DNA from: Platerodrilus igneus
Lineage: Eukaryota; Arthropoda; Insecta; Coleoptera; Lycidae
Length of the DNA stretch: 64,000 nt
Assembly: GCA_036346225.1 (NCBI GenBank)
Contig: JARFIW010000588.1
Coordinates: forward strand, 6,515,501-6,579,500
Direction of reading: 5' to 3'
The position numbers and the translations under genes were made by a program. The notes beneath the pieces are model-generated. The model was not told where the DNA came from. It worked only from the letters and a program-made list of their open reading frames with translations, and made no database searches. Numbering within the stretch: the stretch's first letter is position 1; the number at the start of each line of letters is the position of its first letter. This document shows, piece after piece, positions 35,501-46,990 of this stretch.

Positions 35501-36197
35501 TTAATTTATGGTCAGAGAGCGTTTCCTCGTCCGACCTTAATTTCCAATTGCAAACCGTTTCTAACATTTCGTGCGAGACTGCAGTAATATCTGTAAAACT
35601 GCTGCCTCTATGCCCCTCAAACGTAGGTGAATCATTAGTGTTTATCACACTAAGGTCCCATTCCGTAAAAAGATCAGCAACCTACGAGCCTCTATCGTCT
35701 TCGATAGGGCTGCCCCATAGTGGCGACTTGGCATTAAAATCTCTCCCGATGATTAGATTTTTATTTCTGCCGAGTTTTCGAATAATATTATCTACTTGAT
35801 TTATCAAGTCCTCGGTTTGGGGATTTTCCCGCCGGGAATCGACCGGCGGGAGGTACGCGCTTATTACGTAGAACGCATTTCCCCCTGATTTGATTTCGAC
35901 CGTCGTTAAAAATTCGTTCGATAAATTATTTAATATAATTCCGGCGCACGTCCTATTATTTATTATTATCCCGCTACGCGGTCGTTCACTATTCGCGTTT
36001 AAGACGGTAACCCTTCTCCCAAAACCTGTTATTTTGTGGCTATACAGGTGCGGTTCCTGTATAAGCACGATGTCGATATTATTTTCGATGAATAACTTTA
36101 AGAAGTTATTTGTTGCCCCTTTACCTTTCCCGAGATTTAGTTGCGCGAATTTAAGCTTCTTGCTTCTTATGGACTTTGTTTTATCTTCACAGTCCAT
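32596..36197 (-). pseudogene. R1-group ORF2 (endonuclease, reverse transcriptase, RNase H)
   Basis: ATG 36195-36197 opens KLKFAQLNLGKGKGA and the nuclease domain (VLIQEPHL, LIIGRDFNAKSPLWG; the GDFN Gly is Arg here, D and N kept). TAG at 35682 interrupts it; the frame resumes VADLFTEWDLSVINT and runs through FIPKPKKADASDLGSYRPIS to TGA at 34491. Reverse transcriptase continues in frame: VVALDISGAFDATWWPL, GFPQKSCCGPTFW (PQG altered to PQK), IVGFADD with both catalytic Asp present. After a frameshift near 33670-33730 comes RNase H (RIYTDGSRMDD, IISDSKSA, CWVRSHNGNVGKDRADK) and the terminal C-x-H-x-C pattern (ECGEG...EHVLFDCP). The sequence motifs and RNase H fit the R1/LOA side of the LINEs. 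Not functional. Confidence 0.85.
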
Positions 36198-37555
36198 AAT
36201 CAATGTTTCGTGTGATTGCGTGCTTCAGACGTTGCATCGTGGGGCATCTACTCAATTTGGCGTCGTGGAGCGTATCGACCTTCGCGTCACCGCCAGTTCT
36301 GTCGTTTGCCTTAGCGCAAACGACACAGCAGGGGACTACCTTCCGGCAATTCTTGAATTCATGCCCGACCTCGGCATAGTTACCGTACCACTGTACCTTC
36401 TCCCTGCATTCCATCGATCGATGGCCGTACTCGTAGCACCGATAACACTGGGTCACCGAGAAGTGGTTCCGGGCCTATACTCTTCGCCACCTGAGGTTAA
36501 TAGCATCAGCTAATATACGCCTTCGAAGTGTGGGGATCACTTCGAAGACTACGTTGGCGAAGGGATCCCTAGGACCCTTTCCGCCAAACCTGAACTTCTC
36601 TCTCAGGTGGTCTTCTAGCTTCAAATCGCCAAAGCGGAATTCTGGCTCGCAATCAACCGTACGAGCTCTTCAGCCCTTCATCCCCGCTTCGACCCCCGGA
36701 AGAACGACCCGTGGACGTTTCTTCTCGATGGTCTTCGCCACGAGTGCCTTGCAGTTCCCGCCGACCTTCAACTGCAGCTTCTTGGCGTCATCGCGACCTG
36801 CGCACTCCACAACGACACCGCCCCGGCGCGTCCTACGAGCTCCGACAACAACAAACCCACCTCGAGCGGGATCGACTTTCTGCTTTAGGGTCGTCATCCT
36901 TCTGGCCTGGCCTGGCGTCGACCCTGACAGCAAACGTAGGGGCAGAATTTGAAGCTGCAGCGACGTAGGAGACCTTGCGCTGCACCGACGCACCCTGACT
37001 CTGGCCTCCTGAAACTACAGAATTCACCGCCGGACTTCCCCCAACAACACTTGCTCTCCTTGAACCATCTAAACAAAGACGCAGCGCCCTACCCATACCT
37101 ATCAGTTGGTTCGTCACGTCGCGGATATCATCCACGGCGTGCCAACCATCTGCCTATCCTCCACAACGATAGTGGCGGAGGTCGTCGGCACCTTCCCATA
37201 GATGGCAGCGTGCGCCTTCCTCATCCTAAATTTCAAGAGTTCCAGCTCATCGAGGTCGCTAGCATCAACGCTACCGCTGCTGCTAGGCGATATCGTGCGC
37301 TGGGCTCTCGAAGTAGAGGGCAATTCTGGCGCCGCAACCACCACGGGAGGCCCCGACTCCCCCGACCCGACCACCGCAGACACAGGCTACTTCTCTACCT
37401 CCTGTACCTCCTCTTGAGTCTCTAACATGACGTCCTTAAGCACTACCTTAAGCTGTTTCCCCCCAAACAGCGCCCTCAGCCTCCGACCTAGCAGACTGCG
37501 ACCGATCACCCCTCTTACTTTTGGGCAACGGCTCCTCATCGCGGTGGACCACCAT
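36187..37555 (-). pseudogene. R1-group ORF1 (Gag-like, zinc knuckles)
   Basis: The probable start ATG 37553-37555 gives the hydrophilic MVVHRDEEPLPKSKRGDRSQ but meets a stop within about 36 codons; other frames continue the protein, so frameshifts are likely. Recognisable parts: a Ser/Pro-rich segment (PSSSGSVDASDLDELELLK), a basic middle, the PTLRRRILADAINLRWRR segment just before the knuckles, and CYRCYEYGHRSMEC as first CCHC. The second knuckle has lost Cys positions (WYGNYAEVGHEFKNC). The stop TGA at 36187-36189 overlaps the ORF2 start within ATGGACTGTGA, an overlap common in this LINE group that allows coupled translation. Confidence 0.75.
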
Positions 37556-37661
37556 GCTGACAAAACTAACAACAAAGAATGACACCTAAACTGCAACTCA
37601 AAAAACGACCTGACCGTTACGACGCTAAAAGAACGACGCTAGAAGAACGCAAAACGTTGGT

Positions 37662-37905
37662 CCAATAAAAATGTTTTGGTTAAAGGTGAACCGTAAACAA
37701 CCCTGTGTTTATTTACTTAAAATTCGAACCGCCCAATTAAATATCAAATTTTAACAAAAATACAACAAACACTAAACGTCAAAATAACAACTGGAACCAA
37801 ATAAATTCGCTAACCCAATAAAAATATCTCGATTCAAAATGTACCGTAAAGAGCACTATTTATTTATTTCAAAATTTTTAAACCGCCAAATAAAATTTAA
37901 ATAAG
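37662..37905 (-). repeat. Tandem 153-bp units at the 5' end of the R1-group LINE
   Basis: The block ccaataaaaatgttttggtt...cgaaccgcccaatta (from 37662) recurs, diverged, 153 bases on as ccaataaaaatatctcgatt...aaaccgccaaataa (from 37815). Position directly upstream of ORF1 suggests promoter monomers of the kind seen in some LINE 5' UTRs, but function is inferred. Confidence 0.5.
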
Positions 37906-37910
37906 CTAAT

Positions 37911-40900
37911 TACTTCAAAATATCTAATTTATAAATAACAACACTTTAATTTTAAATCTAATTAAGAAATATGGTCAAGCGCTATCGGAATGCGATACCG
38001 GAAACGCACTTTCCACTTAATCACTCGGTACCTAGCACGACCTTCAACTGTTACACTGCTTAATTACAATAAAATCGATTTAAAGGAGTTTTTAAGTACG
38101 CGTGTATTTAAAATAAGGAAAATTGATATTAAAATTGTTTTAAAATTTAGTTTTTGAGCTATTGTAACGTATTTTTTTTCTAGTTACACTTCGTTCTTTA
38201 ACATAAAAAATAAAACAGCTATAATTTAAAATATTTAATTTGTGAATTTCCGTCCAATAGAAATTAATGCATAGTATTGATAATAACACATAGATTCTTT
38301 TACCTTTATGCTCTAAGGTTCGTTACTAAGCTTCGTCGAGTTGTCAAATTGTCACTTCTTTATCAGCGTTCGAACGGGTAAGCTGCTCTGCAGGATAAGT
38401 GAAGTCAAGATGGTCGTGTGTAAGCACGTGGCCTCTAACAGTGTTAGAAAAAAGAAGATTAATTGATTGATTCTTGGTGTCTGGAGGTCGAGCCTAACAG
38501 CTGTAGCGTGAGCATGATTTTCTATAAGCTTCACCTAGAGCGGTTCAGTTGATCCCTGCAGGCCTAAGGAGATGGAAGCCCCTTTACATCATTAATACAG
38601 TTGGTATAAATTAATTAAATAGATTATACTAATATTTTTCATCTTAGTGCAATATCTTAAGGCAATATTTTAAGGCAAGATCATATATGGTTACATCTTA
38701 TTTAATATAAAATGCAGTATCATAGAAGGCAATTTCATGTGTTCCGTATATTTCAACTTCACCAATAAACAACATCAAATAAGTAAATCTTGGAGCTAAA
38801 ATTTTGTTGGAGAATTAAATTCAATCAAGCTGAGGTTGGTTTCGTTATATAATAGTTGTATTCCGAAGAACTTTGATATTCGGTGGTTATGGAAATTTCC
38901 GACAGCTGAGTTCAAGGTCCTATATCTTTCGTTCAGAGCAGTTTCGTAGCACGTGAGTGTTCCTTAGGATTTAATCACTTTGAACATTAATTAAATTGCA
39001 ATAAAGAATATAACATTAAAAATTTGAGTAACGTAAAAAGGAAATAGCTTTTGAGGAATCAGCGAATTAAATAACAAATCTATTGTTTGTTAGAATGTTT
39101 GCACATGTACACAAATTGTACATTTAATAAAGTTGTGAATGACATTTTATGTCAGATATATAAAAACATAGATTCAGTTGTTCTATCTAGACGTCAAATG
39201 TCGTCTTACTTTAATTTAAAATATGTTTAAATATTTTGAGGTCATGAACTTTCATTTTTCATCGACATGTGAAATTCGCGTACTTACTGTTAAATAAAAA
39301 TAACTTAGAGTAATTACATACTACATTATCAGCACTTTGATAACTAAATTTTACTGTGAAGGTCGAGGAAGTACTTCATTGGCTTAAAGAATATTATGTA
39401 ACATGATTAATTTAGAAAATTTCAAGTCAGTATATTTAAATTTTGTAGAAAGATCCATTCAGAGATCTTCCTATTTTTGAATGCAAAACTTTACTAGTAT
39501 ATTTCTGTTCTAGAAAAATTATTAAGAGAAAATTTTATAAAGATACGAATTTAAATATTATAGTTACATGAATCCAGAAATTTATTCAAATAGAATCTAT
39601 TTTGTTTTTGAATGACGTTTTATTATTTAGAATTCAAGTAAAAAATTGCAAGTCATCCCTGATTAGAAATGGTGTGTAATGAAAACAAATTCCCTGGGTA
39701 TATATTTTAGAAACCTAAATTCTATTATTTTATTTTTGGTAAATATTTTGGAGGACACAAATGGTGTCCAGGTTGTACCTTTGTTTGTTCACAGGTCAAG
39801 CCGAGACATCTGTATGACATCTGGTATTTGAGGTCTTGGTAAGTGTGTTTAAAAGAGTAAAATTCAGGTTGTATGGCTATGTTAGTGGTGTTGACATAAG
39901 GTTTCCGCATTCCCCTAATGCAAGCACAGTTAAATTTTGTTGGTTATTGTATTGAAAAATACGGTGGCGCTCATTAAATATATTTTTGGTCTTTTGACAA
40001 CCCATGACCCAAGCTCATGATCTACCCAGAGCTAACACTCGACTAGCCGTTTATGTCTTAAGAGTTTTTCTTTATCTCAAGCCATTCTCCATCCAACTTT
40101 ACCTTGGGCTTACATTAATAAGAAGAAATTCTCGACCTTGTGATATCAGGTTAGGGTTTAGGAAATGTAAAGGTATAATTTTTTTTAGCTGATAGTCACT
40201 AGGATAAGTTTAAAAACAACTAAAGAAAAAATTTTTAGTTCACACTATTTATTTGATTTAAAAAAAACTAGATTTTGGTTTTTAACTTGTTATTTTGTTA
40301 TACGCGCACTATAAAAATTTGTACACACTTTTTTATTGGTTTGCACGGCTTGTTACTTGATTTACACGGTTTTTTGTTTTAAAATTTACTAAAAACGCCT
40401 TTTTAAATTATTTTAAATTATTTTGGGTATTTGTTTATTAGTTTTTTTGGTTTATTAGCAAGAAGTTTAGTTTAATTTATTTTAAAACGCGAATTTTAGT
40501 TAAAATTTAAGTTAAAACGCGGTTTATTTAGTATTTAACGGACTAAAAATATTATTTTGATTTTATTTAATGCTCTCTATATTACAATTAACGGCACACA
40601 ATAATAAAAAATAAAATACAGTAAAAACAAAGCTTAAACTATAATAAAACCAATAGTAATTAACAAAAACTTACCTGTTTACTGCAGAAGCGGGAGCACT
40701 GAAAAACACGTCCGCTCGCTTCAAGCGGTAACTAGAAAGTGACTTAGCCGACAACAAATTCTCCGTTGCTTTTACTGCAATTCTGGCAGAGTGCATTCAA
40801 AGTATTTGTCTGAATTTATCTTATAACAATATTTATTTGAAAAACGTCAAATAACGTCAAAATAATAATCAGACAACTAGATCAGGTAACCAGGCGTATT

Positions 40901-41103
40901 TAATATTGGCATCTCCAAAAAATGATTGTTTTCCACAAATCCTTCAGAAATTTTGACATTTCTGATAAAATTTCTTAAAGAAAAGTTGAATATTTCCAAC
41001 TGTTTAGTCGTTGTCAAGCAACGACAAATCACTCTAGGGAAATATTCATTACTGTACTGTACAGAAATAATATGTGTATACATATGGACGACAAAAATGA
41101 CTA
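37911..41103. other. Unassigned intergenic stretch, genes B to C
   Basis: About 3.2 kb of AT-rich DNA with no frame over 70 codons, no RNA gene and no repeat partner in the window. A less AT-rich patch at 38320-38590 has no exon-like signature I can defend. 40200-40600 is a low-complexity T/A field with recurring ttaaaacgcg words. Confidence 0.4.
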
Positions 41104-42338
41104 AAATAGTATATTACATTACTAGCGTGGAAAGTGACCCATTTCACACGAGTGGAAGAGTATTGTCGCACGAGGCGTCAGCCGAGTGCGACTATTCACG
41201 AGTGAATGTCTCACGCGAGCTATACACTATTTTCCGACGACCACCACTAAAAACAATTACAAAATAGTTATTTTTATGTTTATTTGCAATAAATGTGTAC
41301 ACAATAATGCAAGACAGACAGACACCTATAAAATTTATTTGACGTTTTGATGTTGAAAATTCGAACACCTACTTTGTTTTTATAAAATCCGCGAATCTGT
41401 CGCTTTTAGCGTATGCATTCTCAATTTTTATTGAAGAAATCATTTCAATTACCAACTAATATGATTAATTAATCTTTAAGTAAAATGAAAACTGTCAGTA
41501 TCGATTTAACTATGGGTATTTTAAACTGTTATTAGCCAAAACGAAACGAATGAATGCAAAAAGGTAGAAACCGGTAGTCGTGTGGGTTGCCTAGGTAACT
41601 AGCATACTAACATCAGTCATATCACTCTAGAGTTGAAAAGTATTTCAACACTAGAGTGATATACTCACTCTAGAGTGATATACTTTACTTTCTACATAAA
41701 TAAGTAGTGTGTAATCTGTTGTTTTCTGAAGTGGTCGTCGGAAAAATGTTTTCCGACGACCACTTGTAAAACAACAGATTACACACTACTTATTTATGTA
41801 GAAAGTAAAGTATATCACTCTAGAGTGCGAAAGTAAATATCACTGTAGTGTTGAAATACGTTTCAACTCTAGACTGATATGACTGATGTTAGTACGCTAG
41901 TTACCTAGGCAATCCAAACGACTACCGGTTTCTACCTTTTTGTATTCATTCGTTTCGTTTTGGCTAATAACAGTTTAAAATACTCAGAGTTAAATCGATA
42001 CTGACAGTTTACGTTTTACTTAAAGATGTAATTACTCATATTAGTTGGTAATTGAAATGATTTCTTTAATAAAAATTGAGAATGCATACGCTTAAACCAA
42101 CAGAGTCGCGGATTTTATAAAGACAAAAACAAAGTAGGCGTTCGAATTTTCAACATCAAAACGTCAAATAAATTTTATAGCTACCTGTCTGTCTTGCATT
42201 AATGTGTACACATTTATTGCAAATAAACATAAAAATAAAATATTTCGTAATTGTTTTTAGTGGTGGTCGTCGGAAAAATAGTGTACAGTACTCGCGTGGA
42301 AAGTGACATTTCACACTAGTAAGGTAATATACTATTTC
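41104..42338. mobile_element. Long palindromic element with nested terminal repeats
   Basis: The outer ends aatagtatattac (41105-41117) and gtaatatactatt (from 42325) are inverted. Inside, 41230-41745 and 41749-42277 (516 and 529 bp) are inverted copies of each other, by eye above 90 percent identical, meeting at a 3-nt centre at 41746-41748. Each arm is itself bounded by TTTTCCGACGACCAC and its complement, so an arm looks like a unit that was duplicated head-to-head. The left outer zone includes gtcgcacgaggcgtcagccg with a 7-bp inverted partner. Non-coding; a non-autonomous DNA element of unknown class. Confidence 0.82.
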
Positions 42339-42671
42339 ATGGTAAGTTCTATTTAAACAATCTTAACACATTATGTAAATATAACAAACAACTAACTACA
42401 GAATGTATTTGATTCTGAAGTAAGTTGTGTGATATTTTCAAGTATTTTGCAATTAGTACAATTATAGAATTTGTATTGTTACTTTCAAAAATGTCAGCAA
42501 TCATATTTCAGTGTGTCAAGTTTGACAATTCAATATCTTGATAAGAGCATTTCCATGGTTACGCAAAATTTTTACTAAGAATTTGACAGCACCATTTATT
42601 TATAAATAAAATTAATCAGGTTTTTTAAAATTAGTATTTTAATTTTTGTCGTTTTTAACGATTTGCGAAAA

Positions 42672-42806
42672 AATAGTATGTATACCACGTAGGAATAGCA
42701 ACATTCACGGACTCCGTGTTGCTTGTCTCGACTTGCGTCTCGACAAGCAATTTTCACATCGTCTGGGAATGTTGAGCTTTTCCTACTGAGTATACAATAT
42801 ACTATT
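42672..42806. mobile_element. Small inverted-repeat element with inner hairpin
   Basis: 135 bp ending aatagtatgtatac / gtatacaatatactatt, the same terminal word as the large palindrome at 41.1-42.3 kb. The interior holds a 9-bp hairpin TTGCTTGTC...GACAAGCAA inside a wider caacattc / gaatgttg pair. Probably a miniature relative of the larger element. Confidence 0.6.
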
Positions 42807-42889
42807 CCTTCACCTGTCAGCTTTGAATTCTCAAATTCGTAGTTACAATTTGAAATTGGCACAGTTTTTAATTCAGTAGCTCATCTGAC

Positions 42890-45118
42890 ATAGGCAGGAT
42901 GTCGAACCAATAATTAACTGTAATGTCAAATAAACATGATTTAGCTATTGAGTCTGCAATAGATCCATTACTTCCTAAATCTATACATCATGACCCGTAC
43001 TCATTTGCAGTATCTTGTTTTCGTACTACTGATATTAAGCTACAATATACTGAACCTTCTTACGATTTTAAAAATGCTGATTACAAAGCTTGGAATCTCT
43101 ATCTTGCCTCAATAAATTGGCCGACTCTCTTAAATATTTCAGATGTAAATGAAGCTATTTCTAAATTTTACAATGTGTTACGTACCGGCATAAGACTTTA
43201 TGTACCTCGAAGACATTATACTACATCAAGCTTTCCTAAGTGGTTTAAGTAGAACTAAAGATTCTCAACTATCAAAAGAAAACTGCATATGTGGCATATA
43301 AGCAATATCCAAATGTTGCTACTTATCAAACATTTGCTTCTCGAAGAACACGATGTAAACTACTTGCACAAACTGGTTATGCGAATTATATTAATGAAAA
43401 TTAACTACTGATCCTAGAGCTTTTTGGGCATTTTTTAAAAACAAAAACTATTTGGATTACCACATAGTATGTTTCTTGAAGACCAACAAAAACTGAGGGT
43501 GAAGATATTGCAAACTTGTTCTGTGATTAATTTTCAACTGTGTACTCTCAAGAAGAAAATTCATTATATACGAGCACACCAAACAACATAACTCAATATG
43601 ATATATCCTATCCTCGAATTACTAAGGCTATTATATATATATAACAAAATATCAACTTTACCAAATAAATTAACAGCAGGTCCTGATGATGTCCCAAACA
43701 TTTTTCTTAAAAACTGTATATGTACTATTATGGAACCACTATTTCTAATCTTTAAGCTGGATTGTAGAACCTTTCCTGATAGTTGGAAAGAGAGCTTTAT
43801 TGTCTCTGTGTTCAAATCAGGTGATACAAGTAATGTAAAGAACTGTAGGTGCATAAATAATCAATCAGCTATGTCTAAATTATTTGACAGTATTATCTGT
43901 GACCAACTAAGTTTCACTTGTTCAGCAATCATTAATGATAATCAACACGGGTTTCATAGTGAGAGATCTACTACAACTAACTTAATGGCTTCAATCAAGA
44001 TATTTTGGAAGTCTTGGAGATGAGGCGTCAGGTTGATGTGATTTACGCAGATTTCTCCAAGGCATTTGATCGTGTTGACCATAAATTTCTATTGATGAAG
44101 TTAAAATGGCTGGGTTTTGGTGATAATATAATTGAATGGCTAAAGAGCTTTTTGACAGGCAGATCACAAAAGGTCAAAATCGGCTCGTTCAGTTCCAGAA
44201 GTATTCCCATTCCATCTGGAGTTCCTCAAAGAGCACATATTTCACCCCTATTATTTAATCTGTTCATCAACGATATAGGAAAATGTTTTGCAAAAAGCAA
44301 GTATCTATTATTCGCTGATGATCTTAAATTTTATAAAGTTATAAACTCACAACAGGATGCTGACTTTTTACAGGAAGATATAAATTGCTTGATAAACTGG
44401 TGCAATATTAACAATATGTCACTCAACATCAATAAATGCTACCATATGGGTTTTTACAGATCCAAAAAATTTGATAGCCGTTACTTTATAAATGGAAATT
44501 TGCTCTGCTCTGGAAACTCTGTAAAAGATTTGGGCATAATACTAGATAACAAACTTGATTATAATGATCATATAAACTGTATTTCCCTTAAAGCCTCCAA
44601 AATATTATGTTTTGTTCTCAGATATAGTGCCGAACTATCTATACAAGCTTTAAAACGAGTGTATATGTCGTTGGTCGTTTCAACTTTAGAGTATGCATCG
44701 TTGATCTGGTCTCTTATGTATAAGATACACATGTATACATTAGAAAGAATTCACCATAAATTTTTACGTTACTGTGCTTATAAACTAAAAATATTCAAGT
44801 ATTCTTAATATCTTAAATTTACAAACGCTTGAAACTCGTCGAAAATGTAACGATTTGGTTTTTGTGTATAAACTTTTAAATGGGAAAATTGACTGTTTAC
44901 AACTTATCGAGAGAATTCATTTTAATGTTCCTAATGGACTCTTGCGTAACCATAATTTATTTAGTATTCCTTTTCATTCTATAAATTATGGACGGCACAT
45001 ACCTTTAGACAGATCTTTAAATTTATTTAATAAGTTAAAAGTAGACCCTTTCTGTATTTCATTAATTAAATTTAAAAAATGTATTCGTACGGTAGAAATA
45101 TAAATGTATTTGTTATGC
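42890..45118 (+). pseudogene. Jockey/CR1-group LINE, 5'-truncated ORF2
   Basis: A 5'-truncated copy lacking the endonuclease. The linker begins at 42923 (DPYSFAVSCFRTTDIKLQYT); after stops at about 43250-43600, reverse transcriptase continues: SWKESFIVSVFKSGD, DNQHGFHSERSTTTN, a frameshift near 44000, VDVIYADFSKAFDRVDH, SGVPQRAHISPLLFNLFIND (Gly after PQ lost) and LLFADDLKFY with the catalytic Asp pair. The C-terminal part (KLLNGKIDCLQLIERI) follows after another frameshift at 44808. The 3' end is taken just before repeat D at 45121. Dead on arrival or decayed; the exact clade is not certain. Confidence 0.8.
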
Positions 45119-45120
45119 TG

Positions 45121-45640
45121 TAGGATCCTCCAGGTGGACTTCGTCACTGCAGACCCACCGAGCTAAGCTAGATTAGCTCTACTGTTTTTAAATCATTTTT
45201 ACCCCCACCACCCCTTCCCCAAAAATCGGTAACCCAACACCTAAAATTTTCGAGATACCTTTCGGTGCCTATCGGCATCGCACGACTTTTATATTTTCGC
45301 CTTTTTAATTGTTTTACCTTAAGATCAACTCTCAGGTATCGAGTTACAACCCTTAAACCCCAATTTTATAACTTGTTTATTTATAAACATTTTCTTAAAG
45401 CGTAAAGTATTGGATATGCCCAAATCTTCTTGGAAGTCTGAACCCAACATTGCTTTTGGTCTAAGGCCAACCCTTAAAACTTCCAAACCCTAATTTTATA
45501 ACTTTTTTATTTATAAATATTTGCTTAACCTATAAAATATTGGATATCTCAAATTTTTTTGGAAGCCCAAACCCGACATTAATTTTATTTCTAGGACCAA
45601 CCTCTGGCCAAGTTACAACCCCCAAACCCAATTTTAGTAT
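45121..45640. repeat. Repeat D, copy 2
   Basis: Partner of 13297-13690, starting taggatcctccaggtggact. It contains two tandem units of about 130 bp (45365-45494 and 45495-45630) beginning ttataactt(g/t)tttatttataa and carrying a tattggatat core. It abuts the LINE on its left and the RTE 3' region on its right. Confidence 0.6.
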
Positions 45641-46990
45641 GTTATAAATCCGCCCAGGCACATTTCTCATCATCATCATCATTAGGTCTTCAGTCTTGAA
45701 ACTGGTTAGACACGTACCCTCATTGTTTCCTATTCTGAACTAACCTACATATTTCCCTAAAATTTACACAGTGTGCATCTATCACTATCTGATCTAGGTT
45801 TACATCTACCTCCTTCTTCCTATCTCTGCTTGTAATATAACCCATACTATTCCCCAGAAATGCTTTAGAACGTATTCTGCCCGTCTATTTCTTTTATTTT
45901 TTCCACAGATATCTTTATTCCCCTACTATTTCTATAACCTATTTGTTATTAACTTTGTTTGTCCACACCATCATCCTCATACATCAAAACAATATTGCAA
46001 AAGTCTACTATAGTTCTTCTGCCTGCTTTTCCTACTGCCATATTTCATAAGCATACTATGCTGTGCTCCACAGATATGCTTTCAACAATTTTTTTTGTTT
46101 CTAAGTTTGTTGTCTTTGATCATAGGCACCGTTCTTTCTTGTTAGGTGCAGTTCGGTCCCGTTCTATTGTTTTACAATTATATACCCTATTTCTCCGACA
46201 TTCAGTGGTTGTAAAGAGGGATAAGCAGCCCGTGGCTGCCAAGTTCCCCCAGCACTTGAACTATTGCCGATTTAATATTTTTTCTAAGATATCTTTTCGC
46301 ACAGTCAACATTAGTTGCAAATATTTCACAACCAGCAGCTGTAGTTGTTTTTAATAATCCTCAGATTTATCTGTGCTTATTTTTTCGTCATTAGGTTTTC
46401 CGTCTCAAAACTGGTTGGACACGTCTTACACTTATTTATATTCTGAGCTAGCTTACCTGAAATTCCCACACAGCCTGTATGCAGCTCGGTTCCCTTCTAT
46501 TGTTTTCTAATTATATGCCCTATTTCACCGAGATTCAGTGGTATGTGCAAAGGGTTAAGCAATCTGTGGCTGCCAAGATTCCTCAACACTTAAACATTTG
46601 CCGAATTAATAGTTTTCCAGTAAATGCTTTCACACAATTAACATTATTCGAGAATATTGCACCACCAATAGCTGTTTCTTATAATAACCATCATGTTTAA
46701 GTACAGTTATTTTTTTGTTATTAGTTTATCCATCTTGGGATTGGTTGGATGCGTACCTCTATTGATTTCTATTCTGAGCTAGCCTACACATTTTCCTGAA
46801 ATTCCTACAGTCTACATCTTTCATTATTTGTGTGCAATAGTCTAACCTAGGTCTACCTCTACTTTTCTTTTTTCCTATCTCTGCTTCTAATATATTCCGC
46901 ACTATTCCCCTATCATCCTATCTTTTCTATTTTTTACCATTTTCCACATATTTCTTTCTTCCCCTACTATTTTTAGTACCTCTTTGTTCT
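45641..46990 (-). repeat. RTE-type LINE 3' region, repeated internally
   Basis: The block aaactggttagacacgtacc recurs at about 45695, 46405 and 46730, and 46050-46170 duplicates, at DNA level, the thumb-coding region at 47100-47220. The stretch is thus a pile of RTE 3' ends rather than one clean tail. It matches 1-1000 over most of its length. No intact frame. Confidence 0.55.

Larger units (their letters stand above)
32393..37910 (-). mobile_element. R1-group LINE, near full length but decayed
   Basis: A two-ORF non-LTR retrotransposon on the minus strand: 5' repeats (37662-37905), ORF1 with zinc knuckles (37555-36187), ORF2 with endonuclease, reverse transcriptase, RNase H and a terminal zinc-like motif (36197-32596), a short 3' UTR and an A-rich tail (T-rich on the plus strand, 32393-32430). 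It is markedly richer in G+C than its surroundings, above all over ORF1, a sign of separate origin. Several stops and frameshifts mean the copy cannot move by itself. It separates EcKL genes B and C. Confidence 0.85.

Noticed and set aside
33658..37425. Many plus-strand frames of 60-207 codons in the R1-group region
   Set aside because: They are antisense shadows of the G+C-rich minus-strand LINE ORFs, whose motifs are unambiguous.
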